Part shown: one piece after another, positions 1 through 7,677 of the stretch
How positions within the stretch are numbered: position 1 is the stretch's first letter
Layout: the number at the start of each line of letters is the position of its first letter
DNA from: Candidatus Bipolaricaulota bacterium
GTDB taxonomy: Bacteria; Bipolaricaulota; Bipolaricaulia; UBA7950; UBA9294
Assembly: GCA_020350845.1 (NCBI GenBank)
Contig: CP070725.1
Span: forward strand, 940,338-968,686
Direction: 5' to 3'
DNA: 28,349 nucleotides
Notes under the pieces: model-generated
Told to the model about the DNA's origin: nothing
What the model saw: only the letters and a program-made list of their open reading frames with translations
The model's database searches: none
Made by a program: the position numbers and the translations under genes

Positions 1-1
1 C

Positions 2-1018
2 CCCTGTGGCGAGCAGGAAGGTGAGTTTGCGCAGCCGATCGTAGATCGAGCAGGGCGGGTGAACCATGGCTTCGCGCGGGCGGAGATCCTGCTGGGGAAC
101 GTTGGCTACCTCGAGCTGCGCCACTTCCATCCACCCGAGGAGGGGGCGAACACTGCGCTTGCCGCGATGGCCTTTCTCGCGAACGTGGACGCGCTTATCG
201 TTGATCTGCGCGACAGCGGTGGCGGCGAAGACACCATGGACCATCTGCTCGTGTCGCACCTGTTCGCCGAGCCGACCCATCTGTGCACGCACGAGTACCG
301 CGCCCGCGGGGAGCGCGTCGAGGCGTGGACGAACCCGGACGATGCCTCGTGGCGGCGCCCCGACCTTCCCGTGTACGTCCTCGTCGGACGGACCACGTTC
401 TCGGCCGCGGAGGGCTTCGCCTACAACCTGCAGGCACTCGGGCGTGCAATCGTCGTCGGCGAGCGCTCCCGCGGAGGAGGCCACACGGTGGAGTTCGCGA
501 CCTTCCCGGAGCTCGGTGTCGAGGCGATGATTCCCAACGGCCGGGCGATCAACCCCGTCACCGGGGAGAACTGGGAGGGAGTCGGCGTCGCACCCGACAT
601 CGAATCCGACGATGTGCGCGCCCTCGGCGTCGCCCACCGCGCGGCGCTGCAGGCGCTGGTGGCCGCGGACGAAGATCCTGAACGGACGCGCTTCTGGCGA
701 TGGGCGCTGGAGAGTCTCGAGGCGCGACTGGCACCTTGCGCTGTGCCCCATGCCGCGGACCTCGCGGCCTTTGCAGGACGCTACGGCACCGTCGAGATCC
801 GCCTCGACGACGATGCGTTGTCGCTCTGCTGGGACGGACGTCGCGCGCACCGATTGACCCCGTTGGACGAGACGCGGTTCGAGTTCGACGGGGGACGCGA
901 GCGTGTCCGGTTCGTCAGCGAAGGGGGTACGATCGTTGCCGCGGTCTTCGAGACGCAGGAGGGCGATGCCTACCGCGTCGCGCGGACCGGCCTGGCGAAC
1001 GACGTGCCATCGCAGTAG
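2..1018 (+). CDS. S41-family peptidase, C-terminal part (5' end outside window)
   Basis: The reading frame is open from the left edge, so the gene is truncated at its 5' end; the GTG at 59 is internal and has no ribosome site. The visible part carries the S41 (tail-specific protease/IRBP-like) core. The substrate-strand motif LRDSGGG is at 206-226. The nucleophile motif TTFSAAE has its serine codon at 401-403, followed by LGRAIVVGE and a glycine-rich RGGGH. The catalytic lysine of CtpA-type proteases (the K of GKTFGKG-like segments) is absent and replaced by glycine. This matches the IRBP/tricorn-like branch, where a different residue acts as base. From about 737 to 1015 a small beta-rich domain follows that resembles DUF3471, often attached to hydrolases. 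It probably degrades or trims peptides outside the cytoplasm, but the signal peptide would lie upstream of the window. A deacetylase gene starts 27 bp downstream on the same strand. Confidence 0.85.
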   Translation, partial: PCGEQEGEFAQPIVDRAGRVNHGFARAEILLGNVGYLELRHFHPPEEGANTALAAMAFLANVDALIVDLRDSGGGEDTMDHLLVSHLFAEPTHLCTHEYRARGERVEAWTNPDDASWRRPDLPVYVLVGRTTFSAAEGFAYNLQALGRAIVVGERSRGGGHTVEFATFPELGVEAMIPNGRAINPVTGENWEGVGVAPDIESDDVRALGVAHRAALQALVAADEDPERTRFWRWALESLEARLAPCAVPHAADLAAFAGRYGTVEIRLDDDALSLCWDGRRAHRLTPLDETRFEFDGGRERVRFVSEGGTIVAAVFETQEGDAYRVARTGLANDVPSQ

Positions 1019-1045
1019 GGCCGTGGACTGACAGGGAGGTGAAAG

Positions 1046-1768
1046 GTGCGCATCCTCTACGTCTTTCCCCATCCCGATGACGAATCGTTCGGACCCGCCC
1101 GTGGCATCGCCGCACACGTCCGCGATGGGCACGAAGTGCATCTGCTGACGCTCACCCGCGGCGGCGCGACGAAGGAGCGCCATCGGTTCGGCTACACCGT
1201 GGAGGAGATGGGGGCAGTCCGGCAACGGGAGATGGAGTGCGTCGCCCGCGAGCTTGGATTGCAGACGCTCACGGTGCTCGATCTTCCCGACGGCGGGCTC
1301 AAGGATCTCGATCCTGCGGCGCTCGAAACGACGATCGAGAACCATGTGGTAAGCACGAGCCCCGACGTGGTCGTGACGTACCCGGTCCAAGGGATCAGTG
1401 GCTTCGCGGATCATCTCGTGACCCACGCTGCGGTCGTGCGGGTCTACCGGCGGCTCAAGTCAGTCGCTGACCAAAGCCCAGGGAGACTGGCGTTCGTTGC
1501 GCTCACGGAGGATCAGGCAGCACAGGGGCCCGGCGTTCATCGGCTGTTCGCATCGTCGTCGGCCGACATCGACTGTGTGCAAACGGTCCGCGAGGAGGAC
1601 ATGGAGCGCTTCCGTGCTGCACTCGACTGTTACGAGACCTACCGCACGATGATCGAGCGCACCGGGGTGAAGGAGATGCTCGATCGGCGCGTCGCGTACG
1701 AGTTCTACGACGAGCGGTTCGATCCTCCAGTCAGGACCCTGTGTGCAGGGATGGCCGGGCGGGGCTAG
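1046..1768 (+). CDS. PIG-L/LmbE family N-deacetylase
   Basis: A 240-residue zinc-dependent deacetylase of the LmbE/PIG-L fold, which removes acetyl groups from N-acetylglucosamine-type amino sugars (as in MshB, BshB and GlcNAc-PI deacetylase). The motif PHPDDE at residues 8-13 supplies a zinc ligand His9 and the Asp pair. DHLVTH (122-127) provides the later histidine typical of the family. VRQREME (58-64) is the usual helix following the first loop. The GTG start at 1046 is chosen because GGGAGGT lies 6 bases upstream. No signal peptide is seen, so it is cytoplasmic. It probably shares a transcript with the S41 peptidase. It overlaps the convergent Nudix gene by four bases. The substrate is unknown; roles in bacillithiol-type thiol synthesis, antibiotic tailoring or sugar metabolism are all possible, and no partner thiol gene is visible here. 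Confidence 0.88.
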   Translation: MRILYVFPHPDDESFGPARGIAAHVRDGHEVHLLTLTRGGATKERHRFGYTVEEMGAVRQREMECVARELGLQTLTVLDLPDGGLKDLDPAALETTIENHVVSTSPDVVVTYPVQGISGFADHLVTHAAVVRVYRRLKSVADQSPGRLAFVALTEDQAAQGPGVHRLFASSSADIDCVQTVREEDMERFRAALDCYETYRTMIERTGVKEMLDRRVAYEFYDERFDPPVRTLCAGMAGRG

Positions 1769-2205
1769 CGCGATGCTGAAGAGGAGTCTGCGAGGTATGC
1801 CGTGAGCTCCGGGAAGAACGCCCCACAGCCCTGGACTAGACGCCGGGCGTCCAAGGTCGCGAGGCGCTGCCAACGGAATCGATAGACGAAGCCGGCGTCG
1901 ATCCCGTCGCCGGTGACGGTATGGGCAAACCGGTCGGGGCCGTCGGACGAGGTCCGGGCGACGAAGAAGTGCTGCCTCTCCTCTTCCCATAGGGTGGTTC
2001 CCAGAAGGTGGATTCGGCGGAGATCCGAGACCCCCGCTTCTTCGTGGACCTCGCGACGGACGGCGTCCCCAACGCTCTCGTCCCGCTCTACGGCGCCTTT
2101 TGGCACTTCGAACCCCGGTTCGTCGAGGCTCTCGAAGAGCAGCAGGTGCGCCTCGGGCCCGTCGCCCGAGACGACGTAGACGAAGACCTTGACGACTTCG
2201 GTCAT
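1765..2205 (-). CDS. Nudix hydrolase
   Basis: A 146-residue Nudix protein that hydrolyses nucleoside diphosphates linked to another group (X). The complete Nudix box is at residues 37-59: G37, five residues, E43, seven residues, then R51-E52-V53-H54-E55-E56-A57-G58-V59, so all magnesium-binding and catalytic positions are intact. The preceding FEVPKG strand is typical of small NUDIX proteins related to diadenosine polyphosphate hydrolases and NTP-cleaning enzymes. The ATG at 2205 is preferred over the in-frame TTG at 2226, because GAGGG sits 7 bases upstream of the ATG while the TTG has no ribosome site. It is divergent from the lipocalin gene. Its stop shares CTAG (1765-1768) with the deacetylase stop. 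The substrate cannot be predicted from the box alone. Confidence 0.9.
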   Translation of the reverse strand: MTEVVKVFVYVVSGDGPEAHLLLFESLDEPGFEVPKGAVERDESVGDAVRREVHEEAGVSDLRRIHLLGTTLWEEERQHFFVARTSSDGPDRFAHTVTGDGIDAGFVYRFRWQRLATLDARRLVQGCGAFFPELTAYLADSSSASR

Positions 2206-2228
2206 GGGGCATCCCTCGGAGGGCAAAC

Positions 2229-2247
2229 GGTACGGTGTAGGTGTACC
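2229..2247. promoter_or_regulatory. Inverted repeat in divergent Nudix/lipocalin spacer
   Basis: GGTAC (2229-2233) and GTACC (2243-2247) form a perfect 5-base inverted repeat with a 9-base spacer, in the 117-bp region between two divergent genes. The position would suit an operator for either gene. The arms are short and chance occurrence is possible. I see no convincing -10/-35 pair here. Confidence 0.18.
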
Positions 2248-2322
2248 TCGGGCAACTGGGCATTGCCGTCGAGCCTCCGGTCGAATAGCCTGACGCGAAC
2301 CGCAAAATGTGAGGGGATGAAG

Positions 2323-2877
2323 ATGCGTGCAACGATCGCTGTACTGTTGCTCTTGATGTTCTGGGGAGGGATCGGCATGGCTCGTGGCGATGGGGTGTCA
2401 CCCGAGGTGGTCCCGGATGTGGACGTCGAACGGTACATGGGACGGTGGTATGCCGTCGCGCACATCCCGACGACGTTCGAGCGCCGCTGCGTGAGTGGGA
2501 TCACGGCGGATTACACCCTACTCGAGAGCGGCCGGATCGAGGTGGTCAACAGCTGCTGCAAAGAGGACGGAACCGTGCAGCGGGTGCGCGGACGCGCCTG
2601 GGTCCCTGACACCGAGGAGCCGGCGAAGCTCCTCGTGAGCTTCGTCCGATTCCTCGGCTGGTGGCTGTTCCCTGGTGACTACTGGATCCTCGCGCTGGGC
2701 GAGGACTACGAGTTCGCGGTGGTGGGCCATCCCCAACGTACGTACGGCTGGATTCTCAGTCGCACACCGACCCTCGCCCCGGAGGCGCTGGATCGGATCA
2801 TCGAGATCCTTGAGGCGCAGGGCTATGCGTATGACGCGTTCGTGCCGATCCCGCCGTCCGGCTGTGGTGAGCCGTAG
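2323..2877 (+). CDS. Exported Blc-type lipocalin
   Basis: A 184-residue lipocalin that binds small hydrophobic ligands (lipids or haem in the bacterial Blc/apolipoprotein D group). After a Sec signal (hydrophobic residues 4-19) comes the first lipocalin signature GRWY (40-43) with the FERRC segment (52-56). Next is the Blc-typical N-S-C-C strand (76-79), and the later DYWILALGEDY / SRTP strands (119-148). Cys56, Cys78, Cys79 and Cys181 could form disulfides. E. coli Blc is a lipoprotein, but no lipobox cysteine follows this signal sequence, so this protein is probably periplasmic or secreted. The start is set at the ATG 2323, with AGGGG 6 bases upstream; the ATG two codons earlier abuts the ribosome site. 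It converges on the PPOX-like gene 11 bp away. Confidence 0.9.
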   Translation: MRATIAVLLLLMFWGGIGMARGDGVSPEVVPDVDVERYMGRWYAVAHIPTTFERRCVSGITADYTLLESGRIEVVNSCCKEDGTVQRVRGRAWVPDTEEPAKLLVSFVRFLGWWLFPGDYWILALGEDYEFAVVGHPQRTYGWILSRTPTLAPEALDRIIEILEAQGYAYDAFVPIPPSGCGEP

Positions 2878-2888
2878 CCCCTGCCGGT

Positions 2889-3317
2889 CTACGCCTCCCA
2901 GACCTCCTTGCCCATGTCGGTCATCCCGGCGATCTCGATGCGGTACGGAACGATAGAGAGCAGCGCGTAGTTCGGGTCATCCGGCCCGTCGAAGTACGCG
3001 GAGAGCCCGTCCGACCAGTGTGCCTGCTTTGCAGCGTCGTCCGTGACGATCTCGGCGCGAGCCTCGATCTGAAGGTAGCTCCCCGGCTTGGACATGTCGG
3101 TCGAGCCGCAAGCCAGGTGAACCTCGGGGTTGGCGCGGATCTGCGCCACCTTGCGGGAGGGAAGCCATGTCGCGACGGTCATGGTCAGATCGTCGGCGAC
3201 ATCGGGAGTCACGTAGCGGACCCACGGACGTCCGTCCTCGGCGACCGTCGCGAGCGACGCGACCAACGGCTGATGGGCACGGATCACCTCGAGAATCTTG
3301 TTCTTCAAGTCATTCAT
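2889..3317 (-). CDS. Pyridoxamine 5'-phosphate oxidase-like flavin split-barrel protein
   Basis: A 142-residue single-domain protein of the PNPOx-like FMN-binding split barrel (general stress protein 26 type). The opening helix is followed by strands PLVASLATVAEDGRPWVRYV, which is the usual N-terminal barrel hairpin. Then comes a WLPSRKVAQIRANPEVHLA segment (51-69), where the 'K..QI..NP.V' pattern is characteristic of the family. Such proteins bind FMN, F420 or haem and act as small reductases. The specific cofactor is not identifiable here. The ATG at 3317 has AGGAGG close upstream. It is the last gene of the leftward group MFS-MscS-PNPOx, 90 bp after the channel gene, with a hairpin in that gap. 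Confidence 0.82.
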   Translation of the reverse strand: MNDLKNKILEVIRAHQPLVASLATVAEDGRPWVRYVTPDVADDLTMTVATWLPSRKVAQIRANPEVHLACGSTDMSKPGSYLQIEARAEIVTDDAAKQAHWSDGLSAYFDGPDDPNYALLSIVPYRIEIAGMTDMGKEVWEA

Positions 3318-3372
3318 TCTTCCTCCTTCGGTGTCGATGGTTCGCCGACCGAGCGTAGACGGCGCCCCCCGG

Positions 3373-3391
3373 GGCGGCAAGTGACGCCGCC
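3373..3391 (-). terminator. GC hairpin between MscS and PNPOx-like genes
   Basis: GGCGGC (3373-3378) and GCCGCC (3386-3391) make a perfect 6-bp stem with a 7-base loop, just downstream of the MscS stop on the minus strand. No T-run follows, so it is not a standard intrinsic terminator. It may be a pause or processing site separating the channel from the downstream gene. Confidence 0.28.
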
Positions 3392-3407
3392 GGGCCCACC
3401 TGCCGGA

Positions 3408-4211
3408 TCAGCCTTGGGCCATGTGGACGACGCGCTGTGGGAACGGGATCTCGATCCGCTCGCGCTCGAAAGCCTCCTTGGTGGCACGGAGCAGATCGAA
3501 GCGCACGGCCCAGTAGTCCCCTCCAAGAACCCACGAGCGCACGCTGAGCCTGACACCGGAGTCGGCGAGGTCTGCGACAAGGACCTCCGCTTTCGGTTCG
3601 TCGAGAATCCGCGGATCCGCTGCGATGAGGTCTCCGACGATTGACGCCGCGCGCTCGATCGGTGCGTCGTAGGCGATCTGGATCTCGAGGTCGAGTCGGC
3701 GCGTGTCGTAGCCGGCGAAGTTGCGGATCACCTCCCCGTAGATCCTCCCGTTGGGAACGATGACCTTCACGTTGTCCGGCGTCGCCAGAACGGTGGTGAA
3801 CAGCTGGATCTCCTCGACTGTGCCGGCGACGCCCGCGGTCTCGATGAAGTCACCGATCCGGAACGGTCGAAGGACGAGGATCAACACCCCGGCGGCGAAG
3901 TTGGAGAGCGCCCCCTGGAGCGCGAAGCCCACCGCGAAACCCACCGCCCCGAGAACGGCGACGAACGACGTGGTCTGCACGCCGAACCTGGCGAGGGTCG
4001 CGACGACAGCGAACACGAGAACGGCGACATAGACGAGCCGCTCGAGGAATGCTCGAATGGCGGCCGCCACCTCCGTCCGACGAAGCACGCGTCCGACGAT
4101 CCTGCGCGCGATCCGGGCGACGAGATAGCCGATCACGAGGGTCGCGATCGCCCCGAGGACCTGGCCTCCGTAGCTGATCACCCACTCCACAATCCGGTCC
4201 CAGACGGTCAT
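3408..4211 (-). CDS. Small-conductance mechanosensitive channel (MscS family)
   Basis: A 267-residue minimal MscS protein: three membrane helices (about 14-34, 58-76 and 84-117) followed by the cytoplasmic beta/alpha vestibule. The glycine/alanine-packed pore helix VGFAVGFALQGALSNF (90-105) and the following LRPFRIGDFIE (114-124) are the most diagnostic MscS segments. IVPNGRIYGEVIRNF (151-165) is the conserved beta-domain 'PN' motif. The channel opens under membrane tension to release solutes after osmotic downshock. The start is the ATG at 4211, with AAGGAGG 4-5 bases upstream; a second GGAGG lies a few bases earlier. It lies 84 bp after the MFS exporter gene on the same strand. Nothing is missing relative to the shortest family members. 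Confidence 0.93.
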   Translation of the reverse strand: MTVWDRIVEWVISYGGQVLGAIATLVIGYLVARIARRIVGRVLRRTEVAAAIRAFLERLVYVAVLVFAVVATLARFGVQTTSFVAVLGAVGFAVGFALQGALSNFAAGVLILVLRPFRIGDFIETAGVAGTVEEIQLFTTVLATPDNVKVIVPNGRIYGEVIRNFAGYDTRRLDLEIQIAYDAPIERAASIVGDLIAADPRILDEPKAEVLVADLADSGVRLSVRSWVLGGDYWAVRFDLLRATKEAFERERIEIPFPQRVVHMAQG

Positions 4212-4246
4212 GGATCCTCCTTGTCGTTCCTCCTGGTGACGGCGCC

Positions 4247-4274
4247 ACTGTAGCGGCAGCGGCGTGAACGGCAA
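4247..4274 (-). promoter_or_regulatory. Possible sigma-70-like promoter for mscS-type gene
   Basis: On the minus strand TTGCCG (4269-4274) and TACAGT (4247-4252) are separated by 16 bases, and each matches 4 of 6 consensus positions. It lies 35 bases before the MscS start. Both boxes are weak, so this could be chance. Confidence 0.2.
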
Positions 4275-4295
4275 GGACGAAGACGGTATCTGATC

Positions 4296-5573
4296 CTACG
4301 AAGGGAAAGCGGCGGGTGCGTCTGCGACCGCCTCCGGGGAGGCGTCGGGAGCCTCCTCAGCGCGGTGATTCTCGATCTGCAGCACGGAGGGGACGAAGAA
4401 GAACGCGACACCCTGCGCGAGACAGACGACCCCCGCCACGAGATACCAGATCTGCAGGCCGAGAAGATCGGTGATCGGCCCGGCCAGGGCGAGACCGACG
4501 GGGGAGGTGAGGGAAGAGAGGCTCGCGATGAGCCCGAAGACGCGTCCCTGGACCGCAGGGGCCACCGTACTCTGGAGGACGGCGATGAAGGTTCCGTCGG
4601 CGAACGGGATGGCGAATCCGAGGAGGCCGCCGACCCCGACGGCGACCCAGAAGAGCGACGCCGGGGCGACGCCGAAGCCGATGAGGGCGATGCCGATGCC
4701 GACGAGCGACATGAGGGCCGTGTAGATCTTCCGGCGGAAGCCACCCCACGCCGTGAGCGTGAGCCCACCGACGATGATGCCGATCCCCGCGACGGCCTCG
4801 AGCAACGCGAGATCCGTCGCACCGCGCCCGAAGTGACTGCGGACGAGGAGCGGCATCAGCGAGAACGCCGGGGTCATCGCGATCTTCAAGAGCATGATCC
4901 CGCTAAGGAGGATGACCATCCCGCGCCACCCCCGGAGATAGACGAGACCCTCGCGGACGTCTCGCCAGACCGTCGGCTTGGCGAGCGCCTCGCGTCGCTC
5001 CGGCTGCGGGATCATGATGAAGACGAGGGGAAGTACGGCGAATGCGGCGGTGGCCACGTCCACGAACATCACGCCGTGCAAGGGAAGGAGCGAAAGGAGC
5101 AGCGCGCCGAGTGGGGCACCGACGACATTGAGGACCCCGTGGACGGCCTGGTTCAGTCCTCCGATGCGTGCCAGGTGCTTCTCGGGAACCATGAGCGTGG
5201 TCGATGCCGCCATCGCCGGCCAGTGGAATGCCTCACCCAGCGATCGGGCGAGAAGCGCGACGTAGAGATGCCACACCTGGATCGCCCCTGACCAGAACAT
5301 CAGGGCGAGCCACAGGGCGACGAGCGCGATGAAGCCGTCGGCGACCATCATGACACGGCGTCGGTTCCAGCGATCCACGTAGGCGCCCGCAAACGGGCCG
5401 AGAAGGATCTGCGGGAGGAGGGCGACCATCGTCGCGGTAGCGAGCACGGTCGCAGAGCCGGTCGTCGTCGTGAGCCACCACACGAGGGCGAATTGCGCCG
5501 CGCGGCTGCCGACCAAGGACAGCTGTTGTCCGATCCAGATCGTGAAGAAGTTGCGCTTCCACCGTGCTGTCAC
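4296..5573 (-). CDS. MFS transporter, DHA3/macrolide-efflux-like (MFS_3)
   Basis: A 425-residue major facilitator with about 12 membrane helices. The opening WKRNFFTIWIGQQLSLVGS and VWWLTTTTGSA stretch is typical of the DHA3 group (macrolide or siderophore exporters such as MefA). The MFS motif A, G-x-x-x-D-R-W-N-R-R-R (about 63-73), lies between helices 2 and 3. The long central cytoplasmic loop begins near the IPQPERREA segment, and the short tail is acidic and alanine-rich. The GTG at 5573 is chosen because GGGAGG lies 5 bases upstream and translation begins exactly at the family's conserved N-terminus; the longer frame upstream reads into non-homologous Arg-rich sequence. It probably pumps amphiphilic compounds out using the proton gradient. 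The substrate is unknown. It is divergent from the GyrI-like fusion gene. Confidence 0.88.
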   Translation of the reverse strand: MTARWKRNFFTIWIGQQLSLVGSRAAQFALVWWLTTTTGSATVLATATMVALLPQILLGPFAGAYVDRWNRRRVMMVADGFIALVALWLALMFWSGAIQVWHLYVALLARSLGEAFHWPAMAASTTLMVPEKHLARIGGLNQAVHGVLNVVGAPLGALLLSLLPLHGVMFVDVATAAFAVLPLVFIMIPQPERREALAKPTVWRDVREGLVYLRGWRGMVILLSGIMLLKIAMTPAFSLMPLLVRSHFGRGATDLALLEAVAGIGIIVGGLTLTAWGGFRRKIYTALMSLVGIGIALIGFGVAPASLFWVAVGVGGLLGFAIPFADGTFIAVLQSTVAPAVQGRVFGLIASLSSLTSPVGLALAGPITDLLGLQIWYLVAGVVCLAQGVAFFFVPSVLQIENHRAEEAPDASPEAVADAPAAFPS

Positions 5574-5697
5574 TCGCGCCTCCCGAGGCGGCCGCTGATC
5601 ATCGTTTGCGCAGCCGCTTGCCGCCAGCCTCCAGTGAGTGTCGCCGAACCCCCTTTGCGTTCGATGCGCGGCGCGCTGCCGCGGGCGCGTTCTCTGT

Positions 5698-5715
5698 CGT
5701 GACGATGACGTCACG
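5698..5715. promoter_or_regulatory. Perfect inverted repeat in MFS/GyrI-like divergent spacer
   Basis: CGTGACG (5698-5704) and CGTCACG (5709-5715) form a perfect 7-base inverted repeat with a 4-base spacer; the core contains the palindrome TGACGTCA. It sits in the 196-bp spacer between an exporter and a gene for a putative small-molecule-binding protein, a common place for an operator. No regulator with a DNA-binding domain is encoded next to it. The rest of the spacer shows no clear promoter boxes. Confidence 0.35.
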
Positions 5716-5769
5716 TTCCTCCGCGAGCCTGCTCCCGCAGCGAGACGACATCGCGACCGGAGGCGGGGT

Positions 5770-6876
5770 ATGGGTGAGCCAGACGTGACGACGAAGTGGG
5801 TGGAGCCGCGCCGGGCGGCAACCCGGCGACTCTACGTGGACGGCATTGGCGAACTGGCGCTCTCCCTCGATCGAGCGCAGGGCGAGCTCAAGTTGGCGGT
5901 CGAGGGAGCGCCGTTCGCGCTTCTTCTGGAGCGCGACGAGAAGAAGGGGATCCACGTGGAGCTCGCCTTCCCCGTGTCCGCGGATGCCACGGCGTCAGGA
6001 TTCGAGGTGAAGGAAATCGCCGGAGACCACGTACTAAGTACGGTGCACACCGGTCCCTACCGCGGAGGAGACGAAGGGGAGAACCTGATCGACACCGTGC
6101 GCGGTCTCTGGGGATTCATCTCCGAGCGGCGGCTTCTCGCCGGCGACAATCCCTCGCGCTACATCTTCCTCGAGGGGGAAGCGACCCACGGTGATGACAG
6201 TGCTCGCTACCGGACCGAGGTCCAGATCTCGTATCACACGCCCGTCTGGTTTGATGCCCTCGATCGAGGGCTTCGCCGTCACGCGGGGACGAAGCACGCA
6301 CAGGCGATCATGAAGGACGCTGCGCTTCTCTTGGGGTCGTTCGACAGCGACGCAATCCGCCGATTCGTCCTCGAAGCGGTGCGACGTACCGGCGACGTGG
6401 TGAGCGACGAGGGAGAGCGCGCACGAATCCTGCAGGACTGTGCACACCGCTACCCTCACGCACAACTCGATCGGCTTCGTGCCGCCTACGACGAGATCGG
6501 CGATCTTCGAGCGTTCATCGCGCGCCTTGCGGAGGACGACGCGCTGTTCCCCGCGAAGATCTGGCTGGACGAGAAGGGTCAGACGCCGCTCGTCTACATC
6601 GAGCGCTCCGTGCCGCCATGGAATCGCGAGGCGTATGAGGCCACGGACGACCCGGTCGAGAAGAGGTATCACGCGTGCTTCTGCGTGATGGTGCGCGACG
6701 CGATCCGAACCGGAGAGGCGGTGCCACCCGAGTTCTGCGACTGCTCGGCCGGATGGTATGTGCAGATGTGGTCAGCGATCCTCGACCGCCGCCTGCGCAT
6801 CGACGTCGTCGAGTCGGTACTTCGAGGCGACGATCGATGCCTGTTCGCGGTCCACGTTCCCCAAGAACTCCTCTAG
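5770..6876 (+). CDS. GyrI-like ligand-binding domain fused to Cys-cluster (DUF6144-like) domain
   Basis: A 368-residue two-domain protein. Residues 7-158 form a GyrI-like effector-binding domain: KGIHVELAFPV (59-69), VHTGPYRGG (92-100), YIFLEG and TEVQISYHTP (149-158) match the paired SHS2-like strands that bind cationic drugs in BmrR/SAV2435-like proteins. A helical linker follows. Residues 280-368 carry a cysteine cluster, H301-A-C303-F-C305 ... F-C323-D-C325-S-A-G-W-Y ... G-D-D-R-C357, which I associate with DUF6144. The spacing suggests a metal or cofactor site. There is no DNA-binding domain, so it is not a classical BmrR-type regulator. The ATG at 5770 follows GGAGG by 6 bases. It faces a drug-type exporter across a divergent spacer, so a role in sensing or modifying small molecules is plausible but inferred. 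Its stop shares CTAG with the convergent amidase gene. Confidence 0.7.
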   Translation: MGEPDVTTKWVEPRRAATRRLYVDGIGELALSLDRAQGELKLAVEGAPFALLLERDEKKGIHVELAFPVSADATASGFEVKEIAGDHVLSTVHTGPYRGGDEGENLIDTVRGLWGFISERRLLAGDNPSRYIFLEGEATHGDDSARYRTEVQISYHTPVWFDALDRGLRRHAGTKHAQAIMKDAALLLGSFDSDAIRRFVLEAVRRTGDVVSDEGERARILQDCAHRYPHAQLDRLRAAYDEIGDLRAFIARLAEDDALFPAKIWLDEKGQTPLVYIERSVPPWNREAYEATDDPVEKRYHACFCVMVRDAIRTGEAVPPEFCDCSAGWYVQMWSAILDRRLRIDVVESVLRGDDRCLFAVHVPQELL

Positions 6877-7556
6877 CTTCCCTCGTCCGCTACCGGCGAC
6901 TCGGACGGCTCGAGGTAGGCTACGACTCCGGCGAGGATCCCTCGCGCGACGGCGTCCTGGTAGACCGGATCGAGCAGCCGCTCGCGCTCGTGAGGATGCG
7001 TGAGGAACCCGACCTCGACGGACACCGCGGGCATGTCGGCATGCCTCAGGTAGAGATCCCCCGATCGGATCCCACGATCGCGACCCTCGGTGCTCGCGGT
7101 GAGCGTCTCCAGGACGTGTTGGGCGAGGAGGTAGCTGTCGTCGTCCAACGCGCGGGACTTGTCGACCCAGACTTCGATGCCGTGGGCCGATGCCTGGTCG
7201 CTCGCGTTCGCGTGGACCGAGAGGTAGAGGATTGCCCCGGAATCCTCGGCAACGGCGATCCGATCTCGGTTACTGATCGTCAGGTCGGCAGGTCTCGTGA
7301 GCACGATCTCGAACCGTGAGAGATCTTCGAGCAGCGCCGCGAGGCGTGTCGTGATCGCTGCCGTGACATCCTTCTCCAGGACGTCGCCGGCCACCGCGCC
7401 GGGATCCACCCCGCCGTGGCCGGCGTCGAGGGCGATCACGAGCGTCGGAGGCTCCGTCGCGGACGGGGGCGCCCCACCGCGGAAGGCCCCGGAGAGAGCC
7501 AAAGAGAGAACCACAACACCACCAACAGCCAGCAACACCACGGTGAGGCGTCTCAT
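6873..7556 (-). CDS. N-acetylmuramoyl-L-alanine amidase (Amidase_3)
   Basis: A 227-residue exported zinc amidase that cuts the bond between N-acetylmuramic acid and L-alanine in peptidoglycan. A signal peptide or anchor (residues 3-24) and a short Pro/Ala linker precede the catalytic domain. Zinc ligands are His47 in DAGHGG, Glu61 in LEKDV and His115 in SVHANA. The catalytic Glu181 lies in VEVGFLTHPHE. All key positions are present. The sequence lacks AMIN or SPOR domains and the autoinhibitory helix of AmiC-type enzymes, so it is a minimal amidase. The ATG at 7556 has no strong ribosome site, but it is the only start that gives a good signal sequence. It probably acts in wall turnover or daughter-cell separation. 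Confidence 0.93.
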   Translation of the reverse strand: MRRLTVVLLAVGGVVVLSLALSGAFRGGAPPSATEPPTLVIALDAGHGGVDPGAVAGDVLEKDVTAAITTRLAALLEDLSRFEIVLTRPADLTISNRDRIAVAEDSGAILYLSVHANASDQASAHGIEVWVDKSRALDDDSYLLAQHVLETLTASTEGRDRGIRSGDLYLRHADMPAVSVEVGFLTHPHERERLLDPVYQDAVARGILAGVVAYLEPSESPVADEGS

Positions 7557-7649
7557 GGCGGGAGTCTAGTCGGGATCCGATGGGGGGTAGGCGTACGGTG
7601 TCTGTGGACGAGCGCCCAGCTGGCACATTGTGAGCACGGACATGTGTCG

Positions 7650-7677
7650 CCCCGAGTGGGGAACGGCGGCGCCGCCG
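7650..7677 (-). terminator. Two GC-rich hairpins after the hydrolase stop
   Basis: Directly after the minus-strand hydrolase stop lies a 14-base perfect palindrome centred on GGCGGCGCCGCC (7664-7677), then CCCC-GAGT-GGGG (7650-7661). No T-run follows either one. Their position fits a termination or 3'-end protection structure, but intrinsic termination is not proven. Confidence 0.3.

Noticed and set aside
2008..2322. N-terminal extension of the lipocalin frame over the Nudix gene
   Set aside because: It reads antisense through the Nudix box. A signal peptide starts at 2323 with its own ribosome site.
4365..5291. 308-codon plus-strand frame opposite the MFS gene
   Set aside because: Extremely Asp/Glu/Arg-rich sequence, as expected from the complement of hydrophobic membrane-helix codons.
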